Assembly (NCBI GenBank): GCA_900299305.1
Contig: OMJJ01000308.1
Coordinates: 1-32,168, forward strand
Source: a bacterium
GTDB lineage: Bacteria; Armatimonadota; Chthonomonadetes; Chthonomonadales; Chthonomonadaceae
Length of the DNA stretch: 32,168 nucleotides
Direction of reading: 5' to 3'
The first letter of the stretch is position 1. Each line of letters starts with the position of its first letter. Shown here piece after piece: positions 1 through 9,460 of the stretch. The notes under the pieces were generated by a model. It made no database searches. It was not told the origin of the DNA and saw nothing but the letters and a program-made list of their open reading frames with translations. The translations under genes were made by a program, and so were the position numbers.

Positions 1-12
1 CTAGTGCATTTG

Positions 13-43
13 CCCTTTCTCCTGCGTGTAGCGGGGGAAAGGG
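13..43. repeat. Hairpin from an intergenic dispersed-repeat-like sequence
   Basis: CCCTTTCTCC (13-22) / GGGGAAAGGG (34-43), followed by ttgggataggggg. Similar in style to arms of the 16937-17215 element. Confidence 0.45.
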
Positions 44-90
44 TTGGGATAGGGGGCTGTAAGCAGTACAAGAGCCGCTAAGAGCAGACC

Positions 91-1275
91 CTACTCCTGT
101 AGAAAGACAAAAACGCCCTTTTTGTTGGATACCACCACGTCCATCTTCCCATCTCTGTTCACGTCCGCAGTAGTGACCTGTGTTCCTACCCCTGAATCGT
201 TGTCGATGAGATGTCTTACCCACTCCACTTTGCCGTTTACGCGCTTATACTCGTACCAGTAGAGGACGGCGGCGGAGTTTGGGTTGACATCTCCGTTTGG
301 TCCGTGCGCCCAAAAACGCTTGCCCGTTACAAAGTCCATCTGTCCATCCCCATTAATGTCTGCCATTGCCATCCCATGCGACTGTGAGAACGAATCGTCT
401 ATAGTGTGCTGAACAAATTCGGTTCCGGTGGCGGTACGCCTCTGTTCAAACCACCACACCCCTACATTGTGCGCGGAGCTACACACCACATCGGGCAAGC
501 CGTCTCCGTTTACATCCACCACATACATCTGGGCGCAAGCGGCACTAAAATTTGCCGGAACAAACTGCCAAGGGGACTGGTGCGGGTCTTTGGGGGCAAG
601 CCAGTAGCCTCCGTTGCAGAGTATGTCGTTGCGCCCATCGCCGTTGATGTCTCCTACCCCTAACCCGTGCGAAAACCTCTGTGTGCCGGGGGCTTTGGGT
701 AGGCTAACAACATGACGCTCCCACTCGTCTAGGGTTCCCTTTTTTGGCTCTATCCACGCCATCGTGTTGTCGTCTGCCATTACAAAAACGGAGTGCTTTT
801 TGTCCAACAGGGGGGTAAAGGTAGGGCTTTCGTTGCAGGGGTTATCAGCAATCGGATGCTCTTTCCAAAAGCCTTCCTTATTCTTGGGGTTTTCGCGCCA
901 AAAGGATTTTGTGCCGGGCAAGCCTATCACAATCTCATCTACCCAACCGTCATGGTTCACATCAGCGGTAAAGACAAAAAAAGCGTTGCTATAGCCGTGT
1001 GCGCCGTCGTACTTTCCCGGCTCTGCAATGAGGTGAGGCTTCCAGTTGGGGGCTTCGTACCATATCTCCCCTACCAGAATATCGGGCTTTCCGTCGTGGT
1101 TTACATCCGCTACGGCGCACCCCTCCGAACGAAATTCACGGTCTAGCACGATTTTACGGAAAGTAGGTTCGGGGTCTTGATGCTTTGCGGCGGCGGGACG
1201 CGGGTGCAGTGCCACACCCCCAATACCAAGCAGAGCAAGGGGGGCAGTAAGCCAAGCGAATAGGCGTAGTTTCAC
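91..1275 (-). CDS. FG-GAP/VCBS-repeat secreted protein
   Basis: Repeated DVNxDGxxD / DINGDGxxD motifs (DVNHDGKPD, DINGDGRND, DVNGDGLPD, DINGDGQMD, DVNRDGKMD). Hydrophobic N-terminus (LRLFAWLTAPLALLGIGGVAL). The ORF track starts at 1311, but a GTG at 1275 preceded by gagagg avoids overlap with the upstream gene. Confidence 0.85.
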   Translation of the reverse strand: MKLRLFAWLTAPLALLGIGGVALHPRPAAAKHQDPEPTFRKIVLDREFRSEGCAVADVNHDGKPDILVGEIWYEAPNWKPHLIAEPGKYDGAHGYSNAFFVFTADVNHDGWVDEIVIGLPGTKSFWRENPKNKEGFWKEHPIADNPCNESPTFTPLLDKKHSVFVMADDNTMAWIEPKKGTLDEWERHVVSLPKAPGTQRFSHGLGVGDINGDGRNDILCNGGYWLAPKDPHQSPWQFVPANFSAACAQMYVVDVNGDGLPDVVCSSAHNVGVWWFEQRRTATGTEFVQHTIDDSFSQSHGMAMADINGDGQMDFVTGKRFWAHGPNGDVNPNSAAVLYWYEYKRVNGKVEWVRHLIDNDSGVGTQVTTADVNRDGKMDVVVSNKKGVFVFLQE

Positions 1276-1276
1276 G

Positions 1277-2071
1277 TTAGTCCTCTCCTTTGAGCGGGGG
1301 TTCCAAGCCAACCGCCTCGAAGTCGGAAGGGCGGTCTAAATCGGTAGCAATCTCTGGATGTAGGCAGATAACCGCCCGTGCCTCCGTTCCCAATAGCCGT
1401 GATACCCGCGCCTCCAGTAGTGGCAAGGTGAGCAGCTTGGGGGAGATTAGTTGCGATAAGAGCAAGCGAAACACGGTTCCCATTCCTAACATAGACGCAA
1501 GGCGCAACGGGCTTTTTCGGGCGGCGTAGGCAGAGGCTATCCGTTCTCGTTGCGCTTTTAGGGAGGTGGGTTTTACGAGCATAAGGTTGCCGCCCGTAAA
1601 CTCGCCCTCCTTCAGTTTCAGGCTGGTGCGTTTTACGTTGGGATAACGGGCGTAGCAGTTCGCAACGGGCACGATAGGATAGAGTATCTCTGCCCCGCTT
1701 GCTTGCGCGGTTTTGAGCGCGGCTTCCACGAACTCTGTAATCGTTTCGGGAGAGAGGAAGGGCAAGTCTGCCGTTGCAATGAGCAAGTAGGGCGCGTTTA
1801 AGGCAGGTTCGAGGCACGCGAAGACGTTCTCTACAAATCCACCCGAATCGGCTATCTGCTGATAATCACTGCTTGGCGGGACATTACCCACCACCGCAAT
1901 CTGCCCGATACTCTCTGTCCCTTGTAACGCCTCTACCACCCTATCCAGTAGACGCTTGCCCTGCACCACCACCAGCGCACGGTTCTCTTGTCCCGTGAGT
2001 GCCTGCATTTCGGGCTTTGCTTTGCCCCCTGCAAGGATAGAGCAGGGGATTTTCTGCACGGTTCCGCTCAA
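1277..2071 (-). CDS. NTP transferase domain protein (MobA-like nucleotidyltransferase)
   Basis: N-terminal SILAGGKAKPEM resembles the LAGG(x) nucleotide-binding motif; LLIATADLPFLSPETI resembles the D(x)P motif of MobA-like transferases. Confidence 0.75.
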   Translation of the reverse strand: MSGTVQKIPCSILAGGKAKPEMQALTGQENRALVVVQGKRLLDRVVEALQGTESIGQIAVVGNVPPSSDYQQIADSGGFVENVFACLEPALNAPYLLIATADLPFLSPETITEFVEAALKTAQASGAEILYPIVPVANCYARYPNVKRTSLKLKEGEFTGGNLMLVKPTSLKAQRERIASAYAARKSPLRLASMLGMGTVFRLLLSQLISPKLLTLPLLEARVSRLLGTEARAVICLHPEIATDLDRPSDFEAVGLEPPLKGED

Positions 2072-2074
2072 GGT

Positions 2075-2821
2075 TTAGCCTGACTTTCGAGCGCACCACA
2101 AAGCGGCGTTACAGAGAATACGGCGCACATTGGGGTCGAAGTAGGTAGGGTAGGTTTCGTGTCCGGGACGGAAGTAGAAGACGCGCCCCGCCCCCTCTCC
2201 CTCTCCGATACCCTTACCGGGTCCGGAGGTAAAGCCCTCTGTTTTGCCGCGCCCTACCGTCCAACACGCTCCACTAGGGAAGTACTCACCGCCAAGCGGG
2301 AAGTAGGACTGTAGCACAAGGCACTGCGGAGGGGGAACATCGAAAGGTGCACCGTACATCTCTTCACGGTCTAGGGTAAAGTCGGAGACCCCTGCCGCGA
2401 TGGGGTGACGGGGGGCGCAGACGGTTATCTCTTCGGTATCGGCGGGGGTGGTCTCTCGCCAACCGCCTTTAAGGTGTCCGGGGCACGCCAGCACCCACTG
2501 CAAGGTTTTGGAGTAGTGGGCAGAGTGGAGTGCGATATAGCCCATTCCCCGCTCGTGAACGTGGGTAAAGACGCGCCGCGCCGTCTCCTCCCAAACCTCG
2601 TGATGACGTGCATGACCCCACCAGAAAATCACATCCGTTTCGCTCAAAATCTCTTCCGAACAGCCCTGCTCCGGCATATCAATATTGGCAACCCGCGCCT
2701 GAATACGGGGGTCGAGAGCCTCTAGCCCCTCTGCTATCGCGCCGTTGATACCGGTGGGGTATATCTCTTTAGGGGCATGAGAGGGGTTCTCGTCCCAAAC
2801 AAGCACACGTATCTTATCCAT
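2075..2821 (-). CDS. ThuA-like domain protein (trehalose utilization family)
   Basis: VWDENPSH..YPTGINGAIAEGL, DVIFWWGHARHHEV, GMGYIALHSAHYSK, GRVFYFRPGHETYPTY are typical of ThuA-like proteins. Confidence 0.85.
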   Translation of the reverse strand: MDKIRVLVWDENPSHAPKEIYPTGINGAIAEGLEALDPRIQARVANIDMPEQGCSEEILSETDVIFWWGHARHHEVWEETARRVFTHVHERGMGYIALHSAHYSKTLQWVLACPGHLKGGWRETTPADTEEITVCAPRHPIAAGVSDFTLDREEMYGAPFDVPPPQCLVLQSYFPLGGEYFPSGACWTVGRGKTEGFTSGPGKGIGEGEGAGRVFYFRPGHETYPTYFDPNVRRILCNAALWCARKSG

Positions 2822-2909
2822 AGTAAAACCGTTCCTTTATTTGTGGTACTAAGGTAACTATTCACCAAACAGAGCCGAATCTCCTTGTAAAAAACGTAGG
2901 AACATGAGT

Positions 2910-2915
2910 TATAAT
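2910..2915 (+). promoter_or_regulatory. Candidate sigma70-type -10 box (TATAAT) for the DUF1501 gene
   Basis: TATAAT at 2910-2915; weak -35 TTGTAA at 2885-2890 with a 19-nt spacer; 40 nt upstream of the ATG at 2955. Confidence 0.45.
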
Positions 2916-2954
2916 AGAGTTGTTGTAACAAAGATTTTGGAGGAGTATTTCGCT

Positions 2955-4349
2955 ATGCCGCCCAAAGACCCCGCTACGCCCATTTCGCGCCGCCGCCTTC
3001 TGAACGAAGCCAGTATCGGCTTCGGTTCGCTTGCCCTCAACTACCTCTTAGCGCAAGAGGCACACGCGCAAAACGCCCAAAACTTCCGTAAGCGTAAAGA
3101 GTTACCCAGCGCACTCTCTCCAAAGCCAACCATGTTCCCCGCGAAAGCGAACGCGGTCATCTTCCTCTTTATGCACGGCGGTCCCAGCCATGTAGACACC
3201 TTCGACTACAAGCCCATGCTCGCCACCTACAACGGCAAAACCACCGGCAACGGTAGAGCGGTACTCGCAAGCCCCTACCAGTTTTTGAGGCGCGGCGGCT
3301 CTGGTCTACCCATTGCCGAGATATTCCCCGAACTGGCTACCTGCTCCGACGATATGTGCCTTATCCACTCCATCTATAGCACTACCGGCAACCACACCCC
3401 TGCCTGCCTAGAGATGAATACCGGAAAGATACTGCCGGGCTTCGCCTCTATGGGCAGTTGGGTGACTTATGGCTTGGGAACCCAAAACCAGAACCTCCCC
3501 GCCTATGTGGTGCTACACGACGGAATGCCCTCCGGCGGCTCCTTAAACTGGAATAACGGCTACCTTCCTGCGGTCTATCAGGGGAATGAGTTTCACTCGC
3601 AAGGCTCTCCCATTCGTAACCTGCAACCTGCTTGGAAGCCCAAAGTTACTCAGCAGAGGGCAATTCTGGATATGTTGGCGGATGTGAATATGGATCATCT
3701 GGATTCGCATACCGGAGACAGCGACCTCGAAGCCCGTATCGCGGCGTATGAACTCGCGTTTCGGATGCAGATGCAAGCCCCCAAAGTGGTGAATGTAGAT
3801 TTGGAGTCGAAAGAGATAAAGAACTTCTACGGACTAGACCGCCCCGAAACCCAAAACTTTGGACGCAAGTGCCTTTTGGCGCGGCGTTTGGTGCAGAATG
3901 GGGTGCGCTTTGTCGAGATTTTTCATGGCGGTTGGGACGCACATAACAACTTGGGGCAAGAACACCGCCGCCGCGGGGTAGAGATAGACAAGCCCATCGC
4001 GGCACTCCTAAAAGACCTCAAACAGTCGGGGTTGCTAGATACCACGCTTGTGGTGTGGGCAGGAGAGTTTGGGCGTACCCCCGCCGCTCAGGGCAATGGG
4101 CGCGACCACCATGCGGCGGCACATACCGTCTGGATGGCAGGGGGAGGCGTGAAGGGCGGTATCAAAGTGGGACAGACGGACGAACTCGGAGAGCAGATAG
4201 CCTCTGCCAAACACCCCATCCGCGACATTCACGCTACTATCCTACAGGCGTTGGGTATCGACAATCACCTGCTTACCTTCCTACATAATGGTCGCTTGCA
4301 ACGTCTAACAGATACAGGCGGCTCGGTTATTCCGGGTGTACTCGCCTAG
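2955..4349 (+). CDS. DUF1501 domain-containing protein, Tat-exported
   Basis: MHGGPSHVDTFDYKP, GKILPGFASMGSWVTYGLG, EFGRTPAAQGNGRDHH motifs. Twin-arginine-like N-terminus SRRRLLNEASIGFGSLAL. Start moved from 2904 to the ATG at 2955, preceded by ggagga. Confidence 0.9.
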   Translation: MPPKDPATPISRRRLLNEASIGFGSLALNYLLAQEAHAQNAQNFRKRKELPSALSPKPTMFPAKANAVIFLFMHGGPSHVDTFDYKPMLATYNGKTTGNGRAVLASPYQFLRRGGSGLPIAEIFPELATCSDDMCLIHSIYSTTGNHTPACLEMNTGKILPGFASMGSWVTYGLGTQNQNLPAYVVLHDGMPSGGSLNWNNGYLPAVYQGNEFHSQGSPIRNLQPAWKPKVTQQRAILDMLADVNMDHLDSHTGDSDLEARIAAYELAFRMQMQAPKVVNVDLESKEIKNFYGLDRPETQNFGRKCLLARRLVQNGVRFVEIFHGGWDAHNNLGQEHRRRGVEIDKPIAALLKDLKQSGLLDTTLVVWAGEFGRTPAAQGNGRDHHAAAHTVWMAGGGVKGGIKVGQTDELGEQIASAKHPIRDIHATILQALGIDNHLLTFLHNGRLQRLTDTGGSVIPGVLA

Positions 4350-4375
4350 TTCTGAAAGTAGGAGATAGTACCACC

Positions 4376-5446
4376 ATGCGGCTCAGGAATCCACTTCTGA
4401 TAACAGTTCTCTTTTTAGGGGGGATAACCGCGCCTCTACACGCCCAGATAACCCTCACACAGCGGGTTATCAAAATAGAGCCTAAAGCGCGGCAAGTTTT
4501 GGATAGAGTAACCGATGCCTACCGCAAAGTCTCTAATCTCCTACTCAAAACCGAGTTCTATTCTGAAATGATACCCCTCGACAGCAACGGCAATGTGGTC
4601 AAGATAGAGCTGCCCATCGAGAAATCAGAGACTGCCCCTCCCGACAAAACCGCTCCCGATAAGAACTCCGCTCGCCAAAAAGTGCCGCGCTCCCTCCAAC
4701 TCGCCTTCTCGCGCCCCAACCGCATACGCCTAGAGATGACCGACGCGACGAATGAGATGCAGCCCTACCTGTATCAGTGGGTATCGGACGGAAAGTATTT
4801 CTATAGCACCATTCCCGAAAAGAACTACTTCACCAAAGAGAAAGCCCCGCGTAGTTTCACCGACTTCTTCTATCTGCGCCACATGAACTTTACTTCGTGG
4901 GACATTCTGCTTTTGGTGGGAGTAGATGTGTTCGCCGAGTTCCTAAATATGATGGATAGCGTTACGATAGAAGGCACGGAGTCTATTAGGGGAGTACAGA
5001 CCGACATTGTAAAGATGGAGTGGGCATCTCCCTATCAAGAGATTGTCTACCGCTTCTATGTGGGCAGAGAGGATAGCCTGTTACGGCGCGTTACGCAAGA
5101 GACCCGCGACACCACTGCCGGCAACGAACCCGGTAAGGTGGGCGGCGGCGACCCCTTCGACCAACTTAGCGACGTGGTACAGCCCAGTAATCCGGTATCT
5201 ATTCCCTTAGACGAGCGGGAGGTTCCCCTCCTACCGCCCCCCACAGAGGTCAAGGTTCCCAAGTCGTTCAAAACCCGCATGACCTACGAGTATTCCGTCG
5301 ATGTACGCTCTGAAATCGCCGCTGGTACGTTCGAGTTTACGCCCCCAGTGGGCGCACTGCTTAGTGCCGAAATACCTCACAAACGCCTAAAAGTTAAAGA
5401 CTACCGCGCTATGGCGAAAGCGATTCTCGCACGGCGTAAAAACTAA
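4376..5446 (+). CDS. Secreted/periplasmic protein, LolA/DUF2092-like
   Basis: Signal peptide (LLITVLFLGGITAPLHAQ); AYRKVSNLLLKTEFYSEM and KPNRIRLEM/YYSTIPEKNYF-type pattern resembles LolA-fold lipoprotein carriers. Subfamily not certain. Confidence 0.5.
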   Translation: MRLRNPLLITVLFLGGITAPLHAQITLTQRVIKIEPKARQVLDRVTDAYRKVSNLLLKTEFYSEMIPLDSNGNVVKIELPIEKSETAPPDKTAPDKNSARQKVPRSLQLAFSRPNRIRLEMTDATNEMQPYLYQWVSDGKYFYSTIPEKNYFTKEKAPRSFTDFFYLRHMNFTSWDILLLVGVDVFAEFLNMMDSVTIEGTESIRGVQTDIVKMEWASPYQEIVYRFYVGREDSLLRRVTQETRDTTAGNEPGKVGGGDPFDQLSDVVQPSNPVSIPLDEREVPLLPPPTEVKVPKSFKTRMTYEYSVDVRSEIAAGTFEFTPPVGALLSAEIPHKRLKVKDYRAMAKAILARRKN

Positions 5447-5472
5447 ATCCCAACGCTATCGGAGAGATACGA

Positions 5473-6480
5473 ATGTCCTCTTTTCCTCACCCCAAAGGGT
5501 ACGTCTGTTATCGTGCCGCTACCCCCCTTACGATAGACGGCAACCTGAACAAACCTGAATGGCAAAACGCCCCCTGGACTTCCTACTTTGTAGACATTGA
5601 AGGAAGCGCAAAGCCGCGCCCCCGCTTCCGTACCCGCGCCAAAATGCTTTGGGACGATAACTACCTCTATATTGGGGCGTACCTAGAGGAGCCGCACGTG
5701 TGGGCAACCCTCACCGAACACGACTCGGTTATCTTTCAGGACAACGATTTCGAGATATTTATCGACCCCGACGGCGATTTGCACCAGTACTACGAAATCG
5801 AAATCAACGCCCTAAACACGGAGTGGGATTTGCGCCTTGTGAAGCCCTACCGTGATGGAGGTCCCGCCCTTAATGAGTGGGAGATACCGGGCTATAAGAG
5901 TGCCATTCGTATCGACGGAACCCTCAACAACAGTACCGATACCGATAAGGGCTGGAGCGTGGAGATGGCTCTGCCTTGGGAACCACTGCGTGAGTTCGCA
6001 AACCGCCCCGCACCCCCGCAAGAGGGAGACCAGTGGCGTATCAACTTTAGCCGTGTGGAGTGGGAGATTCGTATTGAGGACGGCAAGTATGTCAAAGTTC
6101 CCAATCGTCCCGAAGATAACTGGGTCTGGTCTCCGCAAGGCGTAATAGATATGCACCGCCCGGAACATTGGGGGTATGTACAGTTCACGCACCAACCTAG
6201 CGGAACTGTGCGCTTTCACCCCGACCTCGCGCACTCGCTTCGCGCTTGGCTGATAGGGGTCTACTATGCCCAACGCACCTACTTCGAGACCCATAAAAAG
6301 TATGCCGCTAGTTGGGAGGCGTTGGGAGTTTCTACGCATGGGGTAAAGGGGCTAAGTGCGCCCCCCTTGCTCACCCTTACCGCAGAGGGCTACCTTGTTA
6401 CCGCCGTTCGTTGGGCAAGGGGGCGCAAAACGGAGGTGTGGCACATCCAACAAGATTCGCGGCTCTGGCAAGAGCGATAA
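5473..6480 (+). CDS. Carbohydrate-binding family 9-like domain protein
   Basis: YRAATPLTIDGNLNKPEWQNAPW, RTRAKMLWDDNYLYIGAYLEEPHVWA, DNDFEIFIDPDGD, ALPWEPL, WRINFSRVEW match the CBM9-like pattern. Confidence 0.85.
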   Translation: MSSFPHPKGYVCYRAATPLTIDGNLNKPEWQNAPWTSYFVDIEGSAKPRPRFRTRAKMLWDDNYLYIGAYLEEPHVWATLTEHDSVIFQDNDFEIFIDPDGDLHQYYEIEINALNTEWDLRLVKPYRDGGPALNEWEIPGYKSAIRIDGTLNNSTDTDKGWSVEMALPWEPLREFANRPAPPQEGDQWRINFSRVEWEIRIEDGKYVKVPNRPEDNWVWSPQGVIDMHRPEHWGYVQFTHQPSGTVRFHPDLAHSLRAWLIGVYYAQRTYFETHKKYAASWEALGVSTHGVKGLSAPPLLTLTAEGYLVTAVRWARGRKTEVWHIQQDSRLWQER

Positions 6481-6534
6481 CCCTCTAAAATGGTGCTGAA
6501 ACTCACCGTTTGCGATTCTTTTTTCAAGAACACA

Positions 6535-6563
6535 TTGCGCGGGAACTCGTTTTCGTATATAAT
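6535..6563 (+). promoter_or_regulatory. Candidate rpmE promoter
   Basis: TTGCGC (6535-6540), 17-nt spacer, TATAAT (6558-6563); 57 nt upstream of the rpmE ATG. Confidence 0.55.
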
Positions 6564-6620
6564 AGTGGAGTTGTTTTTGAGATAGCCCTCTTTGGGCTGA
6601 CACAAAGAAAGGTGAGACAG

Positions 6621-6833
6621 ATGAAAGAGGGAATTCATCCCAAATACCATAACGTAACGGTGGTTTGTCAATGCGGCAATACCTTCGAGACACGCTCTAC
6701 CCGCGAAACGGTTCGCGTGGAAATCTGCTCGAACTGCCACCCGTTCTATACCGGAAAGCAAAAAATTGTAGACACTGAGGGGCGCGTCGAGAAGTTCCTC
6801 CAAAAATACAAGATGGCACAACCCAAGAACTAA
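6621..6833 (+). CDS. rpmE: 50S ribosomal protein L31
   Basis: [27 protein letters not shown]...[31 protein letters not shown]. Four Cys ligands are present (zinc-binding form). Start is internal to the 6510 ORF. Confidence 0.97.
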   Translation: MKEGIHPKYHNVTVVCQCGNTFETRSTRETVRVEICSNCHPFYTGKQKIVDTEGRVEKFLQKYKMAQPKN

Positions 6834-6868
6834 GCACCTACCGCTTAATACATTCTAAGCACCCTAAT

Positions 6869-6924
6869 CCACCCCGTATCGGTTTTCTTACCTTGTGAAG
6901 AGAGTCGTTGGGGTGGTTTTGTTT
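6869..6924 (+). terminator. Putative terminator downstream of rpmE
   Basis: CCACCCC (6869-6875) pairs with GGGGTGG (6910-6916), followed by TTTTGTTTT. The long loop lowers confidence. Confidence 0.45.
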
Positions 6925-7243
6925 TAAGACCGATTATACTTCGGGGCATTTCTCTATCAAATCCCACAAAACAGAAACCTCAAAAAACACCTCTCTAAAA
7001 TTTTCAAGAATCTTTTTCCCTCTTCACAAAATCGCGAAGGAGAATCCAAAACACTGTCGTATCTCTTGGGTAGAAAGGCTATCTATCGTATACCAGAACC
7101 TACCACCAAAGAAGCAAAAACGTTCGGCACTACCGATAGTTGCCCCCTCCAACAACGAAAACGGCTCGTTGTTCGCACTGGCACACGCAAAGATATCCCA
7201 ACCTAATCTCGTGCCTCTGCTCTCTTTGGAAAGGAACTTGACC

Positions 7244-9247
7244 ATGTTTCTTAGACATCCTTGTAAGCCAACGAAGGCACTGCTTGGAGCAACCTTCCTT
7301 CTCCTCCTTTTAGGTGTTAGCACCTCTGTCTTCGCGCAAGGCACTCCCAATGCGTGGGGATACAACTTCTTTGGGGCACTTGGTGACGGTAGCAAAACCA
7401 ATCGCAAAGCCCCCGTATCCGTTGCCAACCTCGACCACATCACCCAACTCTCGGCAGGATACGACTTTACACTCGCACTCCGCTCGGATGGAACCGTATG
7501 GACATGGGGTGGTGGTAGCCCGAATGCAACCCAAGTTCCCGGAATAGACAAGATCGTACAGGTCGCCGCAGGACACGGGCACTCCCTCGCCCTCAAAGTA
7601 GATGGAACCGTATGGGCATGGGGTGCCAACGGAGTAGGACAACTCGGTGACGGAACCACCACTACCCGCAACAGCCCTGTACAGGTCGTTGGACTCACCG
7701 ATGTCGCCAACGTTGCTGGTGGAGGGGCGCACTCCCTCGCCGTAAAACTGGACGGAACCGTATGGGCGTGGGGCTGGAACAACGCAACCCAACTCGGAAC
7801 CGGAACCAACATCAACTACAGCGCGGTTCCCCTTCAAGTCTCTGGGCTAACGGGTGCGATTCAGGTCGCGGCAGGTTTTTACCAGTCTCTCGCCATAAAA
7901 GCAGATGGAACCGGCTGGGGGTGGGGCATGAACTCCAACGGACAGGTAGGAGACGGAACCACCAACGGGCGCAATGTTCCCGTGCAGATTGTGGGTCTTA
8001 GCGGTGCGCTCTCCATTGCCGGGGGCGGCTCTCACTCTATCGCCGTTAAAAACGACGGAACCGTGTGGGCATGGGGCTACAACGGAAGTGGGCGGCTCGG
8101 AGATGGAACCACCAGTCAGCGTAACTCCCCTGTGCGCCTTACTGGCGTTACCGGAGCGATTGGTGCGGCGGCAGGAGACGAACACTCGGTAGTTCTCAAA
8201 GCCGATGGAACCGTTTGGGGTGTAGGTAATAACCAGTACGGGCAGGTCGGAGATGGAACCAACACGACGTGCCTCACTGCCGTTCAGGTCAGTGGGCTTA
8301 CAGGACAGACCGCCCTCTCTGGGCGACACAACCAGAGTTTCGCCGTTGCCTCCGTTCCCCTTACACTACAACGGCAAACCTCCCTCACTATCTCGCCCAT
8401 CACTGCCCTCTATGCGGCTCCTATTACGGTAAAAACGGCACTCACGCTACAAGGAACCAGTTTCCCGCTTGGCGGCAGAGCCATTGTCCTTACAGTAGAT
8501 GGAACTACGGTTGGCAGAGCCACTACTGCTACTACGGGAGATGTCTCTATCACCGTGCCAGCTCTCTTCTCTATTGGCAAGCACACGATAGCCATCTCCT
8601 TTGCCGGAGATGATGTCAATGCGGCAACCTCTGCTAGTGCCCTCCTCACGGTCAATAAATCGACCACCTCTATCAATGCTGGCAATGTCACCGCTGTCGT
8701 AGGTAGCACCGTTACCCTAAGTGCAGTACTCTCTCGCAAATCGGACGGAGCGAAAATGGAAGGGGCAGAACTCGTCTATATGATAGAGTCAACGGTTATC
8801 GGCAGTGCCACTACCGATTCCAGTGGAACCGCCAAACTTATCTACACCATCCCAGACACCTTTGGGGCAGGCGCGAAGAGCCTAACTGTAAGTTATGCAG
8901 GAGATGCCTACTACAAAGCAGGGAAAGCGGTAAAAACCCTCACGATAACCAAAGCCAAAACCACGCTCACACAGTCTAGTGTAACCGGAAAAGTCGGCAC
9001 CAACGTCAACCTTTCCGCTACCCTCAAGCGTAGAGATGGAACCGCGCTTGCCAACAAAACCATTCACTTCCAAGTAAACGGAGTAGCAGTAGGAGACGCT
9101 ACCACCGACAGCAACGGAGTAGCCACCTTCGTCTACTTTATTCCCACCGACACCGTAAAAGCCAAATATCCCCTTGCGGTATCGTTTGACGAAGACGATG
9201 TAAACTTGGGAGCCACCAAAACCGGTGCAAACCTCACGGTGAAGTAG
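7244..9247 (+). CDS. RCC1-repeat (regulator of chromosome condensation-like) protein with C-terminal bacterial Ig-like repeats
   Basis: Repeats such as HSLALKVDGTVWAWGANGVGQLGDGTTTTRNSPVQVVGL at ~150-bp period, then three LT(x)nG...ATTDSSGxAxxxYxIP Ig-like repeats. Signal peptide LLGATFLLLLLGVSTSVFAQ after the ATG at 7244; the ORF-track extension to 6908 looks non-coding. Confidence 0.85.
   Translation: MFLRHPCKPTKALLGATFLLLLLGVSTSVFAQGTPNAWGYNFFGALGDGSKTNRKAPVSVANLDHITQLSAGYDFTLALRSDGTVWTWGGGSPNATQVPGIDKIVQVAAGHGHSLALKVDGTVWAWGANGVGQLGDGTTTTRNSPVQVVGLTDVANVAGGGAHSLAVKLDGTVWAWGWNNATQLGTGTNINYSAVPLQVSGLTGAIQVAAGFYQSLAIKADGTGWGWGMNSNGQVGDGTTNGRNVPVQIVGLSGALSIAGGGSHSIAVKNDGTVWAWGYNGSGRLGDGTTSQRNSPVRLTGVTGAIGAAAGDEHSVVLKADGTVWGVGNNQYGQVGDGTNTTCLTAVQVSGLTGQTALSGRHNQSFAVASVPLTLQRQTSLTISPITALYAAPITVKTALTLQGTSFPLGGRAIVLTVDGTTVGRATTATTGDVSITVPALFSIGKHTIAISFAGDDVNAATSASALLTVNKSTTSINAGNVTAVVGSTVTLSAVLSRKSDGAKMEGAELVYMIESTVIGSATTDSSGTAKLIYTIPDTFGAGAKSLTVSYAGDAYYKAGKAVKTLTITKAKTTLTQSSVTGKVGTNVNLSATLKRRDGTALANKTIHFQVNGVAVGDATTDSNGVATFVYFIPTDTVKAKYPLAVSFDEDDVNLGATKTGANLTVK
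7487..8225 (+). repeat. Tandem ~150-bp coding repeats (RCC1 blades)
   Basis: GATGGAACCGTATGG-like core recurs near 7487, 7601, 7751, 7902, 8053 and 8203. Confidence 0.8.
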
Positions 9248-9273
9248 ACCGCTCTACCAAGCCGTATCGTTCC

Positions 9274-9309
9274 CAGCCCTGTGCTTATAGAGAGTACAGG
9301 GCTGTTTTT
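9274..9309 (+). terminator. Intrinsic terminator downstream of the RCC1-repeat gene
   Basis: CAGCCCTGT (9274-9282) / ACAGGGCTG (9296-9304), followed by TTTTT. Confidence 0.85.
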
Positions 9310-9460
9310 CTCTCTGATTTCCCTACAAAAACCTATTTTCTGTATTTTAAGGAACCCGATTGCCGTATCTGCGTCTAAACAGGAAGGAGAATCGAAAGCA
9401 GTGCGCGAAAATAGTACTGAAAATTTTTATCCGCCACTGTCACGAAATCCAAAATCGTCC

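Noticed and set aside
1272-1817. 181-aa minus-strand ORF
   Set aside because: Out-of-frame overlap with the nucleotidyltransferase gene; low-complexity Arg/Leu-rich translation.
6908-7243. N-terminal extension of the RCC1-repeat ORF
   Set aside because: A clear signal peptide starts at the ATG at 7244 after an aaggaa SD-like stretch. The extension has no domain character and overlaps the putative rpmE terminator; more likely a 5'UTR.
7024-7837. Minus-strand ORFs of 263 and 175 aa
   Set aside because: Antisense to the RCC1 repeats; their periodicity is a by-product of the repeated plus-strand codons.
7487-8225. Non-coding tandem repeat or CRISPR-like array
   Set aside because: In-frame ~50-aa RCC1 repeats explain the ~150-bp period.
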